From Leucaena leucocephala (taxonomy: Eukaryota; Streptophyta; Magnoliopsida; Fabales; Fabaceae), in the NCBI GenBank assembly GCA_037074615.1, contig CM073560.1, positions 2,797,501 through 2,861,500 of the forward strand: 64,000 nucleotides of DNA, in the 5' to 3' direction. Positions within the stretch are counted from its first letter, which is position 1. Each line of letters starts with the position of its first letter. Shown in pieces: positions 60,803-64,000 of the stretch. The notes below the pieces were generated by a model. The model had not been told where the DNA came from. It saw only the letters and a list, made by a program, of their open reading frames with translations, and searched no databases. The translations under genes were made by a program, and so were the position numbers.

Positions 60803-63800
60803 CTAGCTGTCAAGTGTTGAAGCTGCTTCATTTGGCATACTGCCATCGCCTTCGTCGACCATATTAGCATCCTCCGGGTTGCTTTCGGGTGGTGCATCTT
60901 CAGTTAAATGGCCATCGCTCATTGGAACATCTTTCGTGTTACTCTCAGGTGGTATATCTTCAGCTGTATGCCCATCAGTCATTGAAACATCTTCCGTGTT
61001 ATTTTCGAGTGGCTTACTCTCCTCTGCATGACCATTCGGATTCTGGTGCTGCTCATGTTTCGCTTCGTTTGTATCCAAGGAAGGTGCCGCTTGACTAAAC
61101 TGCAAATTATTTTGCTCATACTGATGTCTCAACATCTGTGCCTGAAATAAAAGATTTTTTTTTTTTTTTTATAACTTCAGAAATTTTTGTTCTGTATTGA
61201 AGAATTTATTAGAGTCTAAAGTGACAAAAAACATGACCATTTATAGATAACGAAGGCCACTCAGTTAATTATTTTTTTTCTTTTGATAACATAAGCTTTA
61301 CTATTTTCATCTCCATAGAAAAACTATGTCTCAGATGCAGGAATCAAGTGCAGTCCAGCTCACATCTTTCTTTCAAATTGAAGTCTTGATGAAAACTTTA
61401 TACTTATTCTCAGACAATTACAAGAAAATGTCTTTTACTTATTAGCTAAAAAGTCTGAACTTCATCAGTTAGGATTTAGTTAACATTACCAGAAGCTACA
61501 AACCAAAACAGACGATATGGTAATATGAGATGAGGCACACCTGGTACAGTTCTTGTATAATATTACTCATCTCATCGATGCCACTGACGAGATGAATAGG
61601 TCCAGTATCTTCAACATGTCGTTCAGTACATGATGCAATCTCATTCAAATTTAGGGCAAGTCTGTCAGGTCTCTTGAGCAGCAGCTGAAATGTAGGCTGC
61701 AGCTCGTAGCATTGTTCAAAGAGAGAACGACGGCAAAACACATATAAACCAAGTCGAGCACGAGACATGGCAACCACTAATCTTCTTACATCTCGCAGGT
61801 GACCAACAAATCGAGTACGCACAAGAGACAGCAATATAAAATCATTTTGCTGACCTTGAAACTTATCAACAGTAGTAATCTGAAGGCATTAATGAGAAGA
61901 ACTGAAGATTAATAAGGTCAACTTTTAACATACATAATCAATAGCAACAAGATTCCCTTACAATCCAAGACACCTTATAATCAATAATAGCAACAAAAAT
62001 AGACAACTTTCATAATAACTAAAACAGGAATTTAAAGTTCCATTACTCAACATCTGCTGATTTTATTGTTACCATCCCATATTTTTATCCTCCTAATCAT
62101 AGTTTTCCATTACTCGCTTATTGAATATAAAGCCAAAACCAACATGGAACTGGTTGAAGAGACTGGAATCATGTTGATAGACAAAGAATGTTCCAATGAT
62201 GTTATCTTCCATATTAGCTGGAGAACTAGAATTACCAATTACCAGTGGAAGAAAACAGTGGACTTCAATTATGTAATGGTTTGTGGGTTTGAGGTACAGA
62301 GTTGGGCAAGACCCAAACTAATTTTGGACAGGGTGGGTCTAAGCAATCCTGTTGTAAGAAGGCTTATAAATAAAGAAAGAAGAGTGGGAGAAGGGCATAC
62401 AAAAACATAAAATAATTTTGGTACGGGTTATATTCTGAAGGCCTAGCACTATCATCTATTTTTCTGCAATTTTCCTGTTCCTAACTTGCTATTTTCTGTG
62501 ATTTTGCTATCGCAGTTGGACTGTTGAGAGGTTTTCTCTGTATTCTCATAGTATCGGGTTTCCTGTATTTTCCTCGTTATCTGGTTGATATCCATCAGTG
62601 TGACACGTGTTACTAGAATTTGTCCAAGTGACTTCTGATCATGGCAAATTAAGTCATCTTCAGAAATTAGGAACTCACAATTGAAGCCACCATTGTCAAA
62701 GAAACTAACTCAAACTGACACGGTTTGATATGAAGTAATGAAAAAGGATTGAGTGCATACCTTACTAGGAGGACCAATGAAGTCGTATGGAACACATCTT
62801 CTGTTTATTACATCACGGATAAGAAGTTTCTGACCATTGTAAGTAGTCAAAATTGATATCTTATTTGCTGGATATCCCAATAAACGCATGTATATGTAGA
62901 CACTGACAACATATTCAGCTTCTCCCTCATTTTGGTAGAACCAAGGAGAAGGCGTTGTCTCACCCTTACCCAGGTAATCTGGAACGTCCACTAACTGATA
63001 GTCATAGGAAAATCCAGCGTTTGCCCTATGGAATATTGCTTCCTCCTTAACAGAAGGAAGGTCTCCCAAATCTCTGTATCTCCAATTGTAAAGTTCAGCT
63101 ATAGTTGGCCTGGCTCTTCCCTGGGCATTTAGCTCAATGTAAGGAATTCCCAAACGGACAAATCTTGTAAATAAACTTTGATCCATGTGGCTATACTTTT
63201 GGAAAGCCATATTCTTAACAACAGGAGGCAACTGGTGATGATCACCAATCAGGATGCAGCGTTTAAGCCGTGCGTGACCATCTTCCTGTCTCTGGAGTAA
63301 CATTGGAATAAAAGTCTCAATCTCTAAAATCTGGGCACTTTCTTCCATTAACAGGTTGTCATACTTAAAACCTAACTGAAGGAAATCTTTCCTCTTTAAA
63401 GCTGCATGGGTACAAGTCATGGCAACAATCTTAGCCTGCTTGGTCATTAAGTAGTTAGCCCTATCAGCTGTTGACTTCAGTAATTCAAATGCTCGACACT
63501 CTTCAAGTTCTTGGAACATAGTCTTCAGATGCCGAAAGCACCCCTTAGCAGCCCTCAAGTCTTCCTCAAAAGATTTACCAGTAAATACTGGTGTGTCAGA
63601 AAAGAATTCTTTGAAGGGGAAGCGATCTTGAACAATGCTTGGTTTATCCTTGTTCTGAGCACAGGCAGCAAGAAATTGCTCCCAGCGTGAATATACATGA
63701 ATTAACCAAAAGTAACCTGCAGTTTCACAAGTATAACCCACATCCTCTGGCAATTGAAGAGATCTTGCCAACTTTTCCACTTGACTCAGCAATTCTAACC

Positions 63801-64000
63801 GTCTGACAAGCATTGCATTAACACGGCCTTGCCGACTAAAATCAAGATCAGTTGCTAGCTCTTGTTCTCCTTGACCAAGTCTAAGAAGATAACGTGCAGG
63901 CACATCCCTCTAAATCAAAGACCACAGCAAAAACCAAAAAAATAAACAAACTTGTGAACAGAAGGCAATAAGTAAAATCCACAGCATTCCAGATTTTGCA
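60803..64000 (-). CDS. AQR: Spliceosomal helicase Aquarius (AQR/EMB2765), C-terminal part
   Basis: Three exons, 63909-62761, 61879-61541 and 61141-60803, join in frame to 608 residues. The gene continues beyond 64000, so the N-terminal part and the Walker A exon are missing. AQR is the intron-binding SF1 helicase of the spliceosome, acting in the nucleus. The visible part starts at RDVPARYLLRLGQGEQELAT and contains motif II MEESAQ, motif III GDHHQLPP, then ELNAQGRARP, ILTTYNGQK, TTVDKFQGQQNDFI and motif VI VVAMSRARLGLYVF. Similarity to plant AQR is continuous up to QELYQ. The last exon encodes a divergent acidic tail with 20-residue repeats (60821-61000). The 882-bp intron 61880-62760 contains nothing recognisable. 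Confidence 0.94.

Noticed and set aside
1..64000. CRISPR arrays, operons, phage or bacterial genes
   Set aside because: Nothing of the kind is visible. Intron structure and gene families are those of a plant nuclear genome.

Overview
The window is AT-rich nuclear DNA from a flowering plant, almost certainly a eudicot. Evidence is multi-exon genes with GT-AG introns, plant-only families (an IRE-type AGC kinase, an LRR receptor-like pseudokinase, an Rf-like PPR protein, a GPI-anchored lipid transfer protein), and gene spacing filled with SINEs, fold-back/MITE elements and microsatellites. An apparently intact STR half-size ABCG transporter, a gene kept by arbuscular-mycorrhizal hosts and lost from Brassicaceae, implies a mycorrhizal host and excludes an Arabidopsis relative. 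The species cannot be named from the sequence.

Layout. 1-6060: no gene; a tRNA-derived SINE family (three copies), a Mutator-like MITE and tandem repeats. 6151-8162 (+): five-exon Nudix hydrolase. 9783-11447 (+): intronless Rf-like P-class PPR gene, followed at 12596-13480 by a decayed tandem copy carrying a SINE-like insertion. 13480-17030: repeats, including a fold-back element with a 21-bp tandem array in one arm. 17033-19757 (+): LRR receptor-like pseudokinase of the RLK902/RKL1 group. 23844-35137 (-): 17-exon IREH1 kinase. 36563-40079 (-): STR. 44210-46801 (+): three-exon GPI-anchored lipid transfer protein with a MITE and a tRNA-Ser relic in its second intron. 49211-50178 (-): broken MAPKK (MKK7/MKK9 type). 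52985-55029 (+): galactose mutarotase. 56200-59535 (-): VPS26C. 60803-64000 (-): 3' half of the spliceosomal helicase Aquarius, running off the window.

Exon structures were worked out by hand from splice signals, reading-frame continuity and family conservation. All intact genes join in frame, and no cDNA was available. The genes are separate housekeeping, signalling and symbiosis functions rather than a cluster. The order RLK902-like, IREH1, [STR], mutarotase, VPS26C matches, from memory, two duplicated Arabidopsis segments (around At3g17840-At3g17940 and At1g48480-At1g48550), so this looks like an old conserved block in which STR survives here.

I found no undescribed multi-gene system. The points most worth a second look are STR inside the conserved block, the PPR pair, the GC-AG intron in VPS26C, the broken MAPKK, and several unusual inverted-repeat elements.
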